NCBI GenBank assembly: GCA_037783545.1
Contig: JBBELK010000108.1
Coordinates: forward strand, 1,240,001 to 1,304,000
Origin: Henricia sp. BOLD:AAB3569
Lineage: Eukaryota; Echinodermata; Asteroidea; Spinulosida; Echinasteridae
DNA length: 64,000 nucleotides
Reading direction: 5' to 3'
The translations under genes and the position numbers were made by a program. Below the pieces are notes generated by a model, which did not search any database, was not told the DNA's origin, and worked only from the letters and a program-made list of their open reading frames with translations. This document shows positions 42,767 through 54,073 of this stretch, in pieces (within the stretch, counting starts at the first letter, position 1; every line of letters begins with the position of its first letter).

Positions 42767-44119
42767 ATGCAACCACGGTACACATCTCCACCAATTTCGG
42801 ACGCACATGAGAACGGCAATGTGTCCGGAGTTTTGGTTGAATACTCTTTGCGCGAAGACAACATTGGATATAACTTGACTGCTGAGGATTACATCGGAGT
42901 GGTAACTGTGACCACCGATCCGATATATCGACTCCAAAATGGGACCTCTTCGCCGGAGGCTGGCCCGCATCTGACGGTGGCTCAGACCGTGGCCATAGCG
43001 GTCGTACTGTCGACGTTGATCGTTCTCTCGATCGTGGGTAATGTGTTGGTTTGCATCGCCGTAGCAACGGAGGACAAACTCCGAAAGACCGGCAACTCTT
43101 TCATCGTATCGCTAGCGATGGCAGATCTTCTCGTGTCTATTCTGGTCATGACTTTCGGCATGGCTAACGACCTCTTGGGATACTGGGCGTTTGGTCCCGA
43201 GTTCTGCGACGTTTGGCTGTCATTCGATGTCATGTTCAGCACGGCCTCCATTCTGAACATCTGTGCCATTAGTGTGGATCGGTACCTACACATTAAGAAA
43301 CCATTTGCGTACTATCGATGGATTACCAACCGTCGAGCGCTCATAGCAATCGTGATGGTTTGGATCATGTCGGCGCTGGTTTCGTTCTTACCGATCCAGC
43401 TGGGTCTGCACAAGGAATTAGGGTCGAATCGACCTGTTAGTACCCCATCACCACAGCCGGTACTTGTTCAAAGTCATCATTACATCTGTGTGCTCGATTT
43501 GAACCCGACCTACGCCATGGTGTCATCCACCATTAGTTTCTTCTTACCGTGCGTGGTCATGATCGCCATCTACACGCGCATCTTCAGCGCGGTCAGAGAG
43601 CGAGTGCGGAATGCTCGGTTGGGGCGGGTGGGGAAGTTAGACAACCCGGATTCCTCGTGTCACGGCAACCAGGCAGCCTCGGACCACAAGGCGGCAGTGA
43701 CGCTGGGCATCATCATGGGCGTGTTCCTGTTCTGCTGGGTTCCCTTCTTCCCGCTGAACATCATAACCCCGATGTGCGGAGGTGGTTGCGATCTCCACCC
43801 AGCCATTCTCAGCACCCTGACCTGGCTGGGGTACTTCAACTCCACGCTCAATCCTATCATCTACAGTATCTTCAACCGAGACTTCCGGGTAGCTTTCAAG
43901 AGACTTCTTGGGATGAATTTCATCATAAAGAAGCTTCAGGAACGGAAAGCCGGTCTGTTAAACTCCAACAGTCCACGGAGTAGCATCGAGAGTAGCGTGG
44001 CTTATACCAATGGCCGCCGGGCTCATACGGTCCAACAAACAGAGTTTGAACCCGAAGTCTCAACTGCACCTACCCCGACTCGAGTTGAGTACATCTTTGA
44101 TCGAATCACATCTTGCTAA
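42767..44119 (+). CDS. D1-like dopamine receptor (class A GPCR), intronless
   Basis: 450 residues from the first in-frame ATG after the upstream stop. It would bind dopamine at the plasma membrane and, as in D1 receptors, couple to Gs/cAMP. N terminus with three N-glycosylation sequons (N18VS, N36LT, N58GT). Seven membrane segments: TM1 from about residue 70 (GNVLVC); TM2 LAMADLLVS; TM3 with the amine-binding Asp154 in FDVMFSTAS and DRY at 171-173 (SVDRYLHIKKPF); TM5 with Ser253, Ser254 and Ser257 (DLNPTYAMVSSTISFF); TM6 FCWVPFF at 322-328; TM7 NPIIY at 362-366. Cys147 and Cys241 form the usual loop disulfide. 'DRY.HIK.P..Y.RW.T' and 'DL.PTYA.VSS.ISF' point to the D1/Dop1 group over beta-octopamine receptors. 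The tail is short and the usual helix-8 palmitoylation Cys is absent (RLLGMNF). Length and motifs are complete, so it appears functional. Confidence 0.9.
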   Translation: MQPRYTSPPISDAHENGNVSGVLVEYSLREDNIGYNLTAEDYIGVVTVTTDPIYRLQNGTSSPEAGPHLTVAQTVAIAVVLSTLIVLSIVGNVLVCIAVATEDKLRKTGNSFIVSLAMADLLVSILVMTFGMANDLLGYWAFGPEFCDVWLSFDVMFSTASILNICAISVDRYLHIKKPFAYYRWITNRRALIAIVMVWIMSALVSFLPIQLGLHKELGSNRPVSTPSPQPVLVQSHHYICVLDLNPTYAMVSSTISFFLPCVVMIAIYTRIFSAVRERVRNARLGRVGKLDNPDSSCHGNQAASDHKAAVTLGIIMGVFLFCWVPFFPLNIITPMCGGGCDLHPAILSTLTWLGYFNSTLNPIIYSIFNRDFRVAFKRLLGMNFIIKKLQERKAGLLNSNSPRSSIESSVAYTNGRRAHTVQQTEFEPEVSTAPTPTRVEYIFDRITSC

Positions 44120-44239
44120 CCACTAGTTTTGTAACCGACAGTGCATTCTTCGTAATGTGTAAAATGTGTAACAACAAGAGGCTTTATGTGCATGTGATCA
44201 ATTTCAAATGCGAGTTTTCCCTGTGAAAAGAGTTAAATG

Positions 44240-44560
44240 CCCGTTATATCGTTTGCAGATGAAACTTTCTGCGAACTTCACAAGCAACAGCATTACGCAA
44301 CATTACAAAGGATAAAGTTGATAAACTACCTTATAGAAATTCCATGCATGATTTTCTGTCTTGAATATATGGTAAGAATCTTTTGCAAACCATTTAAAAC
44401 ATAATAATGTGGTGTTTGTTACCATTGCTATATCAGCACTTTATATAGTCGGGTTTTTTTTCCAATCTTTTCTTTTCAACTCGTGAAGTAAAATTTTTGG
44501 TCATTGCAAAAATTATGTAACGGGCTTTAACTGCTGTCGCCTTTTAAAATGAGCAATATA
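44240..44560 (+). repeat. Dispersed repeat family B copy
   Basis: 'aaagttgataaactacctta', 'agaattccatgcatg'-like text, 'tcttttgcaaaccatttaaa' and 'gtggtgtttgttaccattg' match the other family B copies. It lies in the 3' region of the receptor gene. Confidence 0.6.
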
Positions 44561-44667
44561 TAACCCGCCACGCTGTTTGATTTGAACATTTCCAGTTAAG
44601 ATCGTCGGTAATTCTTAAAAGCGGTGTCATTAGCATGGAGTACTTTTTTTCACATGAAGAATTTTGT

Positions 44668-44697
44668 AATCTAATCTAATCTAATCTAATCTAATCT
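44668..44697. repeat. (AATCT)6 microsatellite
   Basis: Six perfect pentanucleotide units. Confidence 0.95.
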
Positions 44698-44989
44698 AAA
44701 ATAATAGATAGTTAATAGGTAGACAGTTGCTTTATATACGCATTATTGGTTTAATTACTATAGTTAATTGCTTTTTGGGGACCTTTCCCCCAACAAAATC
44801 TCTTGTAAAAGTTGATTAATCGATGTTACAATAACGTATTATATGCCTTCATTCCGAGCCTCGGTAAACCTTCAAACAAGTACAAATTGGACTTAATAAT
44901 TTCATAAATTTGTAAAATATCGGAAAGATATCAACTGCAACACTGCCGAAATGTTATGACATAACCGGTTTTTTTTTTCAGTGAGTAGT

Positions 44990-45395
44990 ATGGACCAAAT
45001 ATGATATAGCGCCATATGCGTAAGGTAGACGACTTTACCCTGACTTGCGCAGTACATCAAGGCACCATTTTAGTAAGCAAACTAGACGCGCCTCGTGCCT
45101 GGCAGATGCTGCTGTAACTTGTCGTGTGCCTGGCAAAGAGCATATAAGCGCTCTGGTGCCAAAAATATGGTGCCAAAAATCTGCCTGGCAGAAGACTTCT
45201 TATAAGCCCTTTTGCCAGGCACATGAACTATTCGCCACAACACAGATTACACCATGCACGAGAGGCATGTCAAACAGACACGAGGCGCGTCTAGTTTGCT
45301 TACTAAAATGGCACCTTGACGTACTATACTTTATTGAATTGATTTCGCATGAATGGTGTATATTGTACCTATACGGCGCTATATTTAGTATGGAC
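44990..45395. mobile_element. Long palindromic MITE (inner arms 45051-45325)
   Basis: The inner arms 'tcaaggcaccattttagtaa' and 'gcaaactagacgcgcctcgtg' are repeated inverted before 45325. The outer arms ('atagcgccatatgcg' against 'cggcgctatattt') extend the symmetry to roughly 44990 and 45395. The central loop repeats 'gtgcctggca', 'ggtgccaaaaat' and 'tgccaggcac'. No coding capacity. Confidence 0.75.
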
Positions 45396-45659
45396 CATCG
45401 TGTGATATGACGATGCATGGTGTGCTGTCATTTTCAAGAAAACTATAATTTATGTATCAATTTGCAGCGATGGTCGGCTGACAATTATTTATAAACGCCT
45501 GATTACCACTCCTTCAAAGCTACAAAATTTTACAAGTTGTTTCCTACAACCATAAACCTTTACAAGCCGGTTGGTTTTTGTTACTTGACCTGAAAATCCA
45601 TCAATGCACGTGAACTGTTATTTTCACCTAAAAGTAGAGTCAAGGAACTAGACGAATTG

Positions 45660-46035
45660 GTGTAGTAGTTTTTCCACTTTTGCTTTTCACCTCTGCCGTC
45701 CGGGCTCGATTCCTTAGCGTGTATGTGGATTTGGTTTGCGTTACCTAGATACTCGGCCGAGTGGGTTTTTCCTAGGCAATTTCCCTTGGGGATTTCCTCC
45801 CAATTCTAAAACTGCATCTCCTTCTTCGTCATCTCAAGCTGATAATAAAGTAAAGTTGAAGTTCATAGTATTGACAAATTTAGCACTGACAGCCTCGTCT
45901 TAGATGCTGAGCCATTGTATTACGTCACACGTCTTTTCATTTGTATATTTTATCACAAAAGAAAACACCGAGAGTCTCAATTTCGATGACAATTCCTCAA
46001 TAAAGGGCCTTAGTTGCTGATAATGCCATGGAACC
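45660..46035 (+). repeat. SINE, second copy of the 21585 family, with insertion
   Basis: 'gcgtgtatgtggatttggtt', 'cgagtgggtttttcctagg', 'aaaactgcatctccttcttc' and the final 'aaagggccttagttgctga' match 21600-21810 in order. Between about 45868 and 45998 an unrelated 130-bp piece is inserted. Confidence 0.75.
45868..45998. repeat. 130-bp repeat nested in the SINE, partner at 63766
   Basis: 'cagcctcgtcttagatgctg' through 'tattacgtcacacgtctttt' and 'tatcacaaaagaaa' is shared with 63766-63895. It contains TTACGTCA (CRE-like). The ends are not resolved. Confidence 0.65.
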
Positions 46036-46539
46036 ACATTTTCCCTGCCCTTTCGAGCATCGGGACACAGTCTAAAAAGCTTCAAACAGATTTTACTCAA
46101 AACTCTGTTTAAACAACAGGGTTTTGTTGGCTAAATTAAAGCGCATATAAAATACGCAAAGATGTGTGTTAATCCAAATATATCATGCCTAAAAACGTTC
46201 TGACGATTATTTTGGAATTTCAGAATTCCAGAATACGAAAAATAAATTAACACTGTGCTGCGAACCGAAATAATTGAGGGGATGTTAAGCCGATTCTACC
46301 TTCCCGCTGTCACGAAAACCCCGGCGGCAACTTGATTTACTCAACAGCTACGCTTGCTATAAGACCGCACAATTTCTCAATTCGCCCTGAACTGATTTGA
46401 TTTTCCGTATAATCGAGTACATTCTAGCAAATTTGCTCTGGACGTCAAGACGCCTGTGCATATGTATATGTATGGTCGATGTTAGCAAAATAACAAGCTC
46501 GTGTGATTCCCCTTTTCAAACGTTCGTTTGTCTTTTAAA

Positions 46540-46800
46540 AGGCCATTGCACCATTTGCAGTGGCCCAAACTTTTACTCCATGAGTTGACAAGAAAAAAAA
46601 ACGTACTTAAATTGTTGATAGCAAAAAATGGTAACAAACACGTCATGAATTTATTTCTGTCCAAGACAGTACTTATATGAGAATTTAACAATTGAAAGCA
46701 GGCCTTTAAAAAATGTGGGTGCATACATTTATTTTTTACCTTTCGCTTTAGCACACAAACTATGCATGAATGTTAAAGGTTTTCTGAAGAATTGGCGCAT
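46540..46800 (-). repeat. Dispersed repeat family B, minus-strand copy
   Basis: 'gagttgacaagaaaaaaaaa', 'ttgatagcaaaaaatggtaa' and 'aaactatgcatgaatgtt' are complementary to the plus-strand copies. Confidence 0.6.
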
Positions 46801-46989
46801 GTGTGTCTAACAATTCTGTTTTCGCCTTTAGATACGTTAGCCTATGCCATTATTCCAAGAATTGACAAAAAGTTCCACCTTGCAAATGAAACAACAGGCC
46901 TTTCAAATCATGTCTGTTAAAATACAGTACTTTTTTAGTATTAAATTGTCCGCTCTATTTTCCGATACCCCCAGACATATAAGAGACAG

Positions 46990-47330
46990 CAAAACTTGGG
47001 TTAGTTCCGATGGTAGTGAGTTCGAATCCCGGTCCGGCCCATCCATGGTGCGTGTACCCTTGAGCAAGTTACCTTGCCAAGCATTGCTTCTGTCCACCCA
47101 GGAGCAAAATGGGTACCTGAGAGGGTAGCGAAAGTTTATGTGTTTGATTAGCCGTTTAGCGCCTAATAAGGCAGCCGGGGATGTATACTCTTCAGGGAGC
47201 TGAGATGGTATAAGGAGTGATTAAATGGAGGTCTATGATCAGGGGTGATGAATGATGATAATGTAGGCGCCTTGATCGGGTTGTCCCCGGATAAGATGCG
47301 CGGTATAAATCCATATTATCATTACCATTA
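46990..47330 (+). repeat. SINE with B-box and CCTTGAGCAAG domain
   Basis: B-box-like 'gttcgaatcccgg' near 47020, 'tgtacccttgagcaagtta' near 47050, 'ccaggagcaaaatgggtacc' and the 3' part 'gatgcgcggtataaatcca' followed by a short 'attatcattaccatta' tail. Different from the 19919 SINE except for the central domain. Confidence 0.7.
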
Positions 47331-47400
47331 TAAAACAATACTGCCAAACTATAGTTTGTTAATCAGAGAGGGAATAGGGTATGTTGAGGTAATGAGGGAA

Positions 47401-47829
47401 TAGACCAGTTGCGTGATAGATTTGCAGAAATCATAGACTCCCGCCTTCACGCTATGGCGCTCGCATGCGAGTGAGTCAAGCACCCCCGCTAACATACAGA
47501 TCGGGCCGTTTCCAGGGGGTGCAAGCTGGTCATAGTAACCGGCGCGAAAGTCCGTGCGGTACCTGGAATACCTCGCACATTACTCTGTTCAATCAACATG
47601 GTCCAGCTTAGAAATACATAGAGTAATGTGCGAGGTATTCCAGGTACCGCACGGTTACCATGTGTCAGCATGCACCCCCTGGAAATAGGGCCGATTTGCC
47701 AGATATAGTATGGTGCTTAAGTCACTCGTACGCGAGCGCCATATAGCGCGAAGGCGGGACTCTAGCATTTATGTAAATATAAGGCGTGACTCCAGGACTG
47801 ATGCAAATCTATCACACGCAACTGGTTTA
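47401..47829. mobile_element. 429-bp palindromic MITE, copy 1 (short centre)
   Basis: Ends 'tagaccagttgcgtgatag' and 'ctatcacacgcaactggttta' are inverted, with a possible TA target site. The arms include 'cccgccttcacgctatggcg', 'gtttccagggggtgcaagc' and 'cggtacctggaatacctcg', each mirrored. The loop is only about 50 bp. Confidence 0.85.
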
Positions 47830-48467
47830 TTGGGCTTGGGCGTCACATGTCATGCTGGAATGTAAGCATGGAATATAAGTGAAAGTGACATTTTAATGGA
47901 AAGTTAATTAGCTGTGGAAAATGAGTGTACAGGGTGTCTTGGAAATGCAGAATACCCTCATAGATGACTGAACACTATAGCTCAAAGCGAACCTGTCAGA
48001 AATAATTTTGTACTAGATTAAGAAAAATTGTGTTCATCAAACAGAACAAAACGAAAATCAATAATCGATTTAACAATACTTTACAAAATGCTCTCATTGG
48101 AAACATGAAAGGTTATGCTTGGTGAAATTATTTTTTGTCTTTTTATCCTGTTTTAAATTAATCCCTTTTCAGCCGACGAACATATTCATAATCTGGTACA
48201 AAGCTATTTTCGACGGTCTTTTAAAATAATTGGTGCTCAGTCCTCCATGAAGGTAGTTTGGATGTTTTGATTTCATGAGAAAAATGACACGGTGATGAAA
48301 TAATTGTCAGTAATTATTTTAAAAAATGGCAATTTAATATCGGTTTCTTTTCTTTTTTTTGTTTTTATACAGGACATACTGTAAAACTTTTCTCAACATG
48401 TTGATATGTTTTTTACATTGAGATTACATTTTGAACATACACACTGCCCAATCTCTTTGAGCTGAGG
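47830..48467. other. Unassigned AT-rich stretch
   Basis: No repeat ends or open frames recognised. Confidence 0.4.
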
Positions 48468-48608
48468 ATGGCCGTTTTGGTTGTCACTGTAACGTTGGCG
48501 ATGTACATCGTTATTTATATCCTACCTAAATGGACCTTTTTCGCGGTCATAAAACAGAAATCGAGATTAAGCAAGATTTTAAGACGTAGAGAGGAATTGG
48601 TGCAGTAA
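48468..48608 (+). CDS. Candidate 46-residue membrane smORF
   Basis: ATG in a strong context (A at -3, G at +4) opens a 46-codon frame ending in TAA. Residues 2-20 are a hydrophobic span (MAVLVVTVTLAMYIVIYILP), followed by an aromatic patch (KWTFFAVI) and a basic tail rich in Lys/Arg (RLSKILRRREELVQ). That is a coherent single-pass membrane plan. The frame is open upstream to a stop at 48432-48434, so it could also be a terminal exon. I know no homologue. A chance ORF of this size is quite possible. Confidence 0.25.
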   Translation: MAVLVVTVTLAMYIVIYILPKWTFFAVIKQKSRLSKILRRREELVQ

Positions 48609-49700
48609 ATGTAGTGATATCGGTGAGGTGTACAAAGATAGAAGTTAATGCACTCGGATGGATTCAAGGATTTGCGAGATGTGAGGAAGAGACAACATTG
48701 GTACTTGGAAGCGACAGTTGAAGTGCAGTGAAGTGCTTAAAATGTGTGAGAATGTTTGGTAGACATTTTAATTATCTGGGTAAGGAGAGCAGGGTCCCTG
48801 TAGATCGACCATATAGGCCTACTATATCGGTGTTTCACTTCTGGTGTTTTGGTTCTGGAGGGGAAAACACCCACATTGAATTTTAGTCCCCTTTGAGTTG
48901 TTGTATAACTAGATATATTATATGGTATTTATCAAGGTGTGCAACCATGCATGTCCTCAAGGAACAAAGAATCTGCCCTTCAAGATGGCGGCTATTCGAT
49001 ATTGTCTATACATGGTGTATCAAAGGCATGCCTTTTGTGTTACGCTAAGTGTGCAAATCCGTGTGCAGAAAAAAACTTTCTAAACTTTCCCAAAATTGAT
49101 AGCAAAGAAAGGACATGTCAAGTTGTCCTGTCATCGTCTTTAACCCTGTTTTAATGTTCCATTTTCCAGCGCAAATTAATAATATTCAACCTTTGTTTAC
49201 AAAACTAGCCTTTGCTCATTCAGGTGTGAAGTCCTAGCATGATCATGACGGCAATATAAGCTTGAAATCTATGTGTACTAATATCTACAATTTTTTTTTT
49301 AATTAATTAAAAAAATAAATTAAACAAATTAATCTTTCTGAGTGTCTACTTTCTATGCACAATGTATAGAAAAGAGAAATAGCAATTTTTAGTCGGAACA
49401 ATGCGGTAACGTTGATTGGAAACACGCCAATCAAATGACCCCGCGCACGTCACACTTCAACAGCGTAGTGTATAGTCCGTTTTTGTAATGTAAATTCATT
49501 GATATTTTTGTGATATTGCCAAGTTACGAGCTATTTCATTCAGCTGTTACTATAAATTCAATTTATGTGGATGGAAATCATTTTGCATACAGAAGGACAA
49601 ACTCCTTTGTGGTCGTTAAGAACAACCTGTTGTTATTAATGTATGTATGGAATTTGCATGCATTACAAAAATCCCCTATAGCCTACTCCAGTAATACCCC
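48609..49700. other. Unassigned AT-rich stretch
   Basis: No gene recognised. 'cacgtcacacttcaacagc' near 49446 resembles the end of the AAGTGTGACGT MITE family (53.5-55.1 kb). Confidence 0.35.
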
Positions 49701-50316
49701 AGTCACAATTAGCTTGCGATGGGTTTGCGAGTAGTTTGCGACGGATTTCTGGGCATTTTCGGCCGGGGCCCCACGGGACTCCTTGCGGCTGCCTGGCAAT
49801 TTTGGGCATCGGGCGGGCATCGAGTTACTTCTAACTCGGACTTAAAACCTGGTGCGGCGTTTCGCATCGCAAACTGATCGCCAATAAGTCGGTCGATGCC
49901 TGGCCGATGTCCGGCAGGGCATCGCACACATCGGGCGGGCGCCGGGCCAAATTTTGGACAACCCAGACAATCCATATATCGGCCAGGCTCCGCCCAGACG
50001 CCGCTCCGACGCCGGCCGGGCCCCTCCCGGCGTCCGGCCGACTTGGCGGCGCCCGGCCGGAAATCGGCCAGACATCGGCCGGGGTATCGCAGTGACATAC
50101 ATGTAGGCAGGACATCGGCAGGACATCAGACGAGTGCCTGCCGGACACCGGCCGATAAACGGGCCGATAATTCGACCCAATTCCGTCATGGCAGCATGCG
50201 GGGCACTTTTAATTGTGACTGTGACCGCCCTATCGCGCGATCTTTCGCCGACCTCTACACGCCGACCGATGCCTATAAATCGCACACGCCGCCCGGCCTC
50301 CGCTTTAATTGTGACT
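49701..50316. mobile_element. GC-rich element with AGTCACAATTA ends
   Basis: A sharply GC-rich block (much 'catcggccgg', 'cggccgg', 'cgccgggcc') in AT-rich surroundings. 'agtcacaatta' at 49701 faces 'ttaattgtgact' at 50305-50316, and 'ttaattgtgact' also occurs at 50209. Several overlapping open frames on both strands reflect base composition and have no domain. Probably a non-autonomous DNA transposon. Confidence 0.5.
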
Positions 50317-50574
50317 TAAGTATTAGCATGGGTACTATGCAAGGGTCTGTGCTTGCGCGGAAATATCTTCCAGTACAAACCTTTTGAAATGACGAGTGGG
50401 AGACAAAAACATAAACTGTTGGGACTAATGACGAAACACAGAACCGCAAACGGCCATCCGAATTGAATTTTAAGCGAACAAAGGATCACCTATAACTGAA
50501 ATGAGGTACACATGTTGAAATTTCAGTCATGAGATGCGAGAGATGGTGCGATATGAAATGCCGGTGGGTCATTT

Positions 50575-50602
<28 letters not shown>
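50575..50602. repeat. (AG)14 microsatellite
   Basis: Perfect dinucleotide run followed by 'ggggagcgggg'. Confidence 0.95.
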
Positions 50603-50605
<3 letters not shown>

Positions 50606-50771
50606 GAGCGGGGAGTTCATTGACGAAGTAAAACGGTGAAAGGATTATGAAAGAAAACTAGAAATTGTACTGTGGAGTAAACTAAAGTGGCATTGCTTAG
50701 TACTGCTCACAAAGATGATGTTATTTGGAGTTTTTGTGTTCTTGTGTTAAATACAGATAATATTGTATACA

Positions 50772-50993
50772 CATGCATTGACCCTCTTCACGCGTTTGGG
50801 TGGTTCAATCGTGTCCCCTGAATCAGTTATATATAGTGCAAACTGTCGATTGGAAAGGTGCCAGTTCCAAGCCTCGATCTGAAGACGAGGCTTGGAACGC
50901 ATAATTAGTCTGGTACCTTTTCAATCAGCAGTTTGCATTCTAAAGAACTGAATTAGGAGGCCCGACTGAACGTGTCTAATGCGTGAATGCATG
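50772..50993. mobile_element. 222-bp palindromic MITE
   Basis: Outer 'catgcattgaccctcttcac' faces 'gtctaatgcgtgaatgcatg'. 'cctgaatcag' and 'gtgcaaactg' are mirrored. The centre is a perfect 12-bp stem, TTCCAAGCCTCG / CGAGGCTTGGAA. Confidence 0.7.
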
Positions 50994-53537
50994 TATAAAC
51001 CTGATATTGGAATGTAATCGTGGTGCATTTTGGTCGGAGATTATTGAAAGAGAATCTGCCTTTGTCGGTTGCTGAATGTTGGTATTTATATCTGTAAATT
51101 GCCCTTTGTGTGCCAATTTATGTCAACAGTGGCGATGAACGTTGGTGCTATGATTTCTACAGAGAGAGTAACTTGTCAAAAGCGGTTGAAAAGGATGATG
51201 TGGGTGTGAAACACGAGACGTGCGAGGCACAGATACCGTAACTGTAACATAAGGCTGCTTGGTTTGGCTAGGTTGTGATGATTCTAAACTGCCCAGGAGC
51301 ATGCATTTGATAGTTTTGTTGTGAAGAGTGCGAATTTTGCTCTGTGGCAAAGTAAACAATGATGTGTGCCTTTTGAATATGTGGTGGTACAAGATCAAAA
51401 GATGGAGGATGAGCATGCAAACCATGTAAGTGAGCAATAACATCGTCCCATGCTCTACTGCGTAACCCCTTGTATTACCAACTATTTTTCCGTAATCGGA
51501 ATTAGTCAACATGATCAATATTATATATTAATAAAAAATATCAAGACAAAGTTAGTTTCAGATTTTACTCCTAAGTGAAATTGCCGCTGCCTCTGTAGTG
51601 CGTAAAATGTTTTGGGGAAAACAAATCGGCATCTTTCAAATCTTGCGGTTTAAATAATTTCATGGTCTTTACACTGCCACGATATCTTTGCACACGCAAC
51701 GTTCACCATACGAAACACCCGACCAGACAGTTCCCACAATTCAGTGTGCCTATTTAGATACCATTATTATTGAATATATATACAAATGATAAAATTCTAG
51801 GGGCCAGTTTTCGTGACCGTAATAACCAAGTTTCTGGTTCTGAAAATAATCAACCAATGCTTTCACGTATGGGAAAGCTACACCAAAAATAGCTGTTTTA
51901 AATTTTATTTAAAAGTGTAAATGACAATATCAATCCACTTCGAAAAAGAGTGAATTAGGCCTATTTCAAACTTGAAGTCATTTCGGACATGAACATCGGG
52001 TTAAAAAGTGAGCCACAACATTAGTGTGTAAAGCATTGGCAAACAGGAAAGAAAACGAGAAATAGTCGCAACGTTGAGTTGTGAAGAGTGCAGTGCGTAA
52101 GAAAAACCGGTGGATGGAAACATTCGGAATTAAATGAAATTGCTTCTGTCCCTTGCGTCCGGAATTCCCTTCAAAAGGGCCTCAACATTTCCCCAACCGA
52201 CCTACCCCGTGAGTCAATTAAGAGGCTTGGAAATTGACACTCGCGATATAAAGTCTGTAGATCTTTTAGCCTGGACACAAACATGTAGACGTGTGTGAAC
52301 CCTGAAGCGGCGGTGGCGAAACTATACTTGTCAGCAGGGTTGCGCCGGATCTTTTCACTAGCGAAACTCGGTTATCGCACGATCGATAAATTGTGATACG
52401 AGGAAAGAGCTTGTATAGAATGTTGAGCAGGATGACTTGTTTGTGTAAATGTAAAATCCTCACTAAAAAAAAAACAGGAAAGTACATGTACCCATAGATG
52501 CTTTTTACATGTTTATTATTTCTTTTAGCTGCGTGTTCAATTCTTATAAGTAAGACGACGCACTGAAAGCAACAGAATCAGCTTAAAGAGGAAAAGCATG
52601 TGATTCTGTAATTTTTAGTGCATCGTTTCGCGCCAAATTCCTTTCACGCCGCTTTTTCTCTAAGAGACGCGCGTCACGCGTTAAAAGGCTTAGTGTGAAT
52701 CCAACTGCACAAGAAAAATTAAAATAAATTCCAGCCCCTGTATTTTTCTTCAATACTGCGTATTCTGTTTCCCCATTCTGTTTGTCCGCGCTATATTCAT
52801 TTCTTTGGTGAGTGTGTGCGATTTCACAGCCGCAGCATCAACTGGCGCCGCTTGGTCACGATCTATACTTGGGCCTAAGTCGTCTGTTACAGATACATTT
52901 TTATTTCGTCTTTTGGAAAATATCTTGTAGATATATTTGGGATACTCGAAACGCTAATTGTTGTCTTGTTTTTGGCCCTTTTTAATTTTTTGTTTCTTTA
53001 CCCCAAAATAATCAAATTTGTCCCTTTCAAGCCAGACATAATGTGGCAAAAGAACCGTGTTCCATTAAGCTAAAAGCCGGTTCAGCCGACCGACCCGATT
53101 TCCGCAGGCTTCAGCATTATTCAGCGCGCTCAATTTGTGTTTCAGTCATTATTAATGTAATTTACAAACACTTTAACAAATTCTGTTTGATCATACAAGG
53201 ACGCCGACTGGCGTTTTAAAAAAAAGGATATAGAGAACTAGTGTGACGGCATGACACAACGGTAGTTCAATACATTGGCCAGTGAGTTTTAAGAATTGTG
53301 GAAATTTTGTTAAGAACTTTACCAGGGAACGTGATACAGTAGGCCTATCTACGTTTTTTCCGCACATGCGGCGAAAATGGTCAATAGTACCGATCTATAT
53401 ACAATGGACTGCATAAATGACTTCCTCAATGAAGCAACCGTCCGCCATTTTACTACTTTCACGACAGTATGTGTGCTAAGTGGAATGCAAGCGATCGTAT
53501 GGACCAATAGTATTGTCTTTCTCGATGCGCTGCTTTG
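50994..53537. other. Unassigned 2.5-kb stretch
   Basis: No gene, RNA or complete repeat recognised. A minus-strand open frame of 131 codons (51123-51518) has no domain features and I do not call it a gene. Confidence 0.4.
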
Positions 53538-53711
53538 TAGACTGCCAAAGTGAATACGTCATCTTTTGTTAGTTGCCTAGGCAATTGGCTCTAAACTAAC
53601 AATCACCCAACCGCGTCCGGTCCCTGTGCTTTTGAAATGGTACTTTTTCCGACGGCCATGATAGTTTAGATCCAATTACCATGGCAACGCACGTCACACT
53701 TCGGCTGTTTA
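53538..53711. mobile_element. AAGTGTGACGT-family MITE, copy 1
   Basis: 'tagactgccaaagtgaatac' faces 'cacgtcacacttcggctgtt'. Inner 'tagttgcctaggcaattgg' faces 'ccaattaccatggcaac'. Relatives are at 53779 and 55005. Confidence 0.7.
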
Positions 53712-53778
53712 TTTCTCGCATAACCGTCTGCTATCGTAACTGTCCATCATATTATAGAGGTCAGTAGCAGTGCTCATA

Positions 53779-53943
53779 TAGTACTAAAGTAAAAACGTCA
53801 CCCTTTGTGTATTGCCATGGTTATTGGGTCTACACTAAAACCAGTGAACTGTTTCCCTGCGCTTAAGCAATGGACTTTTCAGATTACAGCGAATGTTTAG
53901 ACCAAATTACCATGGCAACTGACGTCACACTTTAGTAGTCTAT
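53779..53943. mobile_element. AAGTGTGACGT-family MITE, copy 2
   Basis: 'atagtactaaagtaaaaacg' faces 'gacgtcacactttagtagtc', with 'attgccatggttattggg' facing 'ccaaattaccatggcaact'. More diverged than copy 1. Confidence 0.65.
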
Positions 53944-54073
53944 TGCAAGCGTTTTTAGCATTCTCATTGACTCACTGTATAAATATTCATCTCACAAAAT
54001 TTTCACAAAAGAAGGAACTTGTGTATTATTAACGTAAACGGTTTTCACTGACTGTGGGAAAGTAAAATACATG

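Noticed and set aside
49709-50387. Overlapping open frames of 105-163 codons in the GC-rich block
   Set aside because: GC-rich repeats rarely contain stops. Frames are open on both strands and encode Arg/Pro/Gly-rich text without a domain.
51123-51518. 131-codon minus-strand frame
   Set aside because: No family motifs, no splice or polyA support seen, and a His/Ser/Leu-rich composition typical of chance frames.
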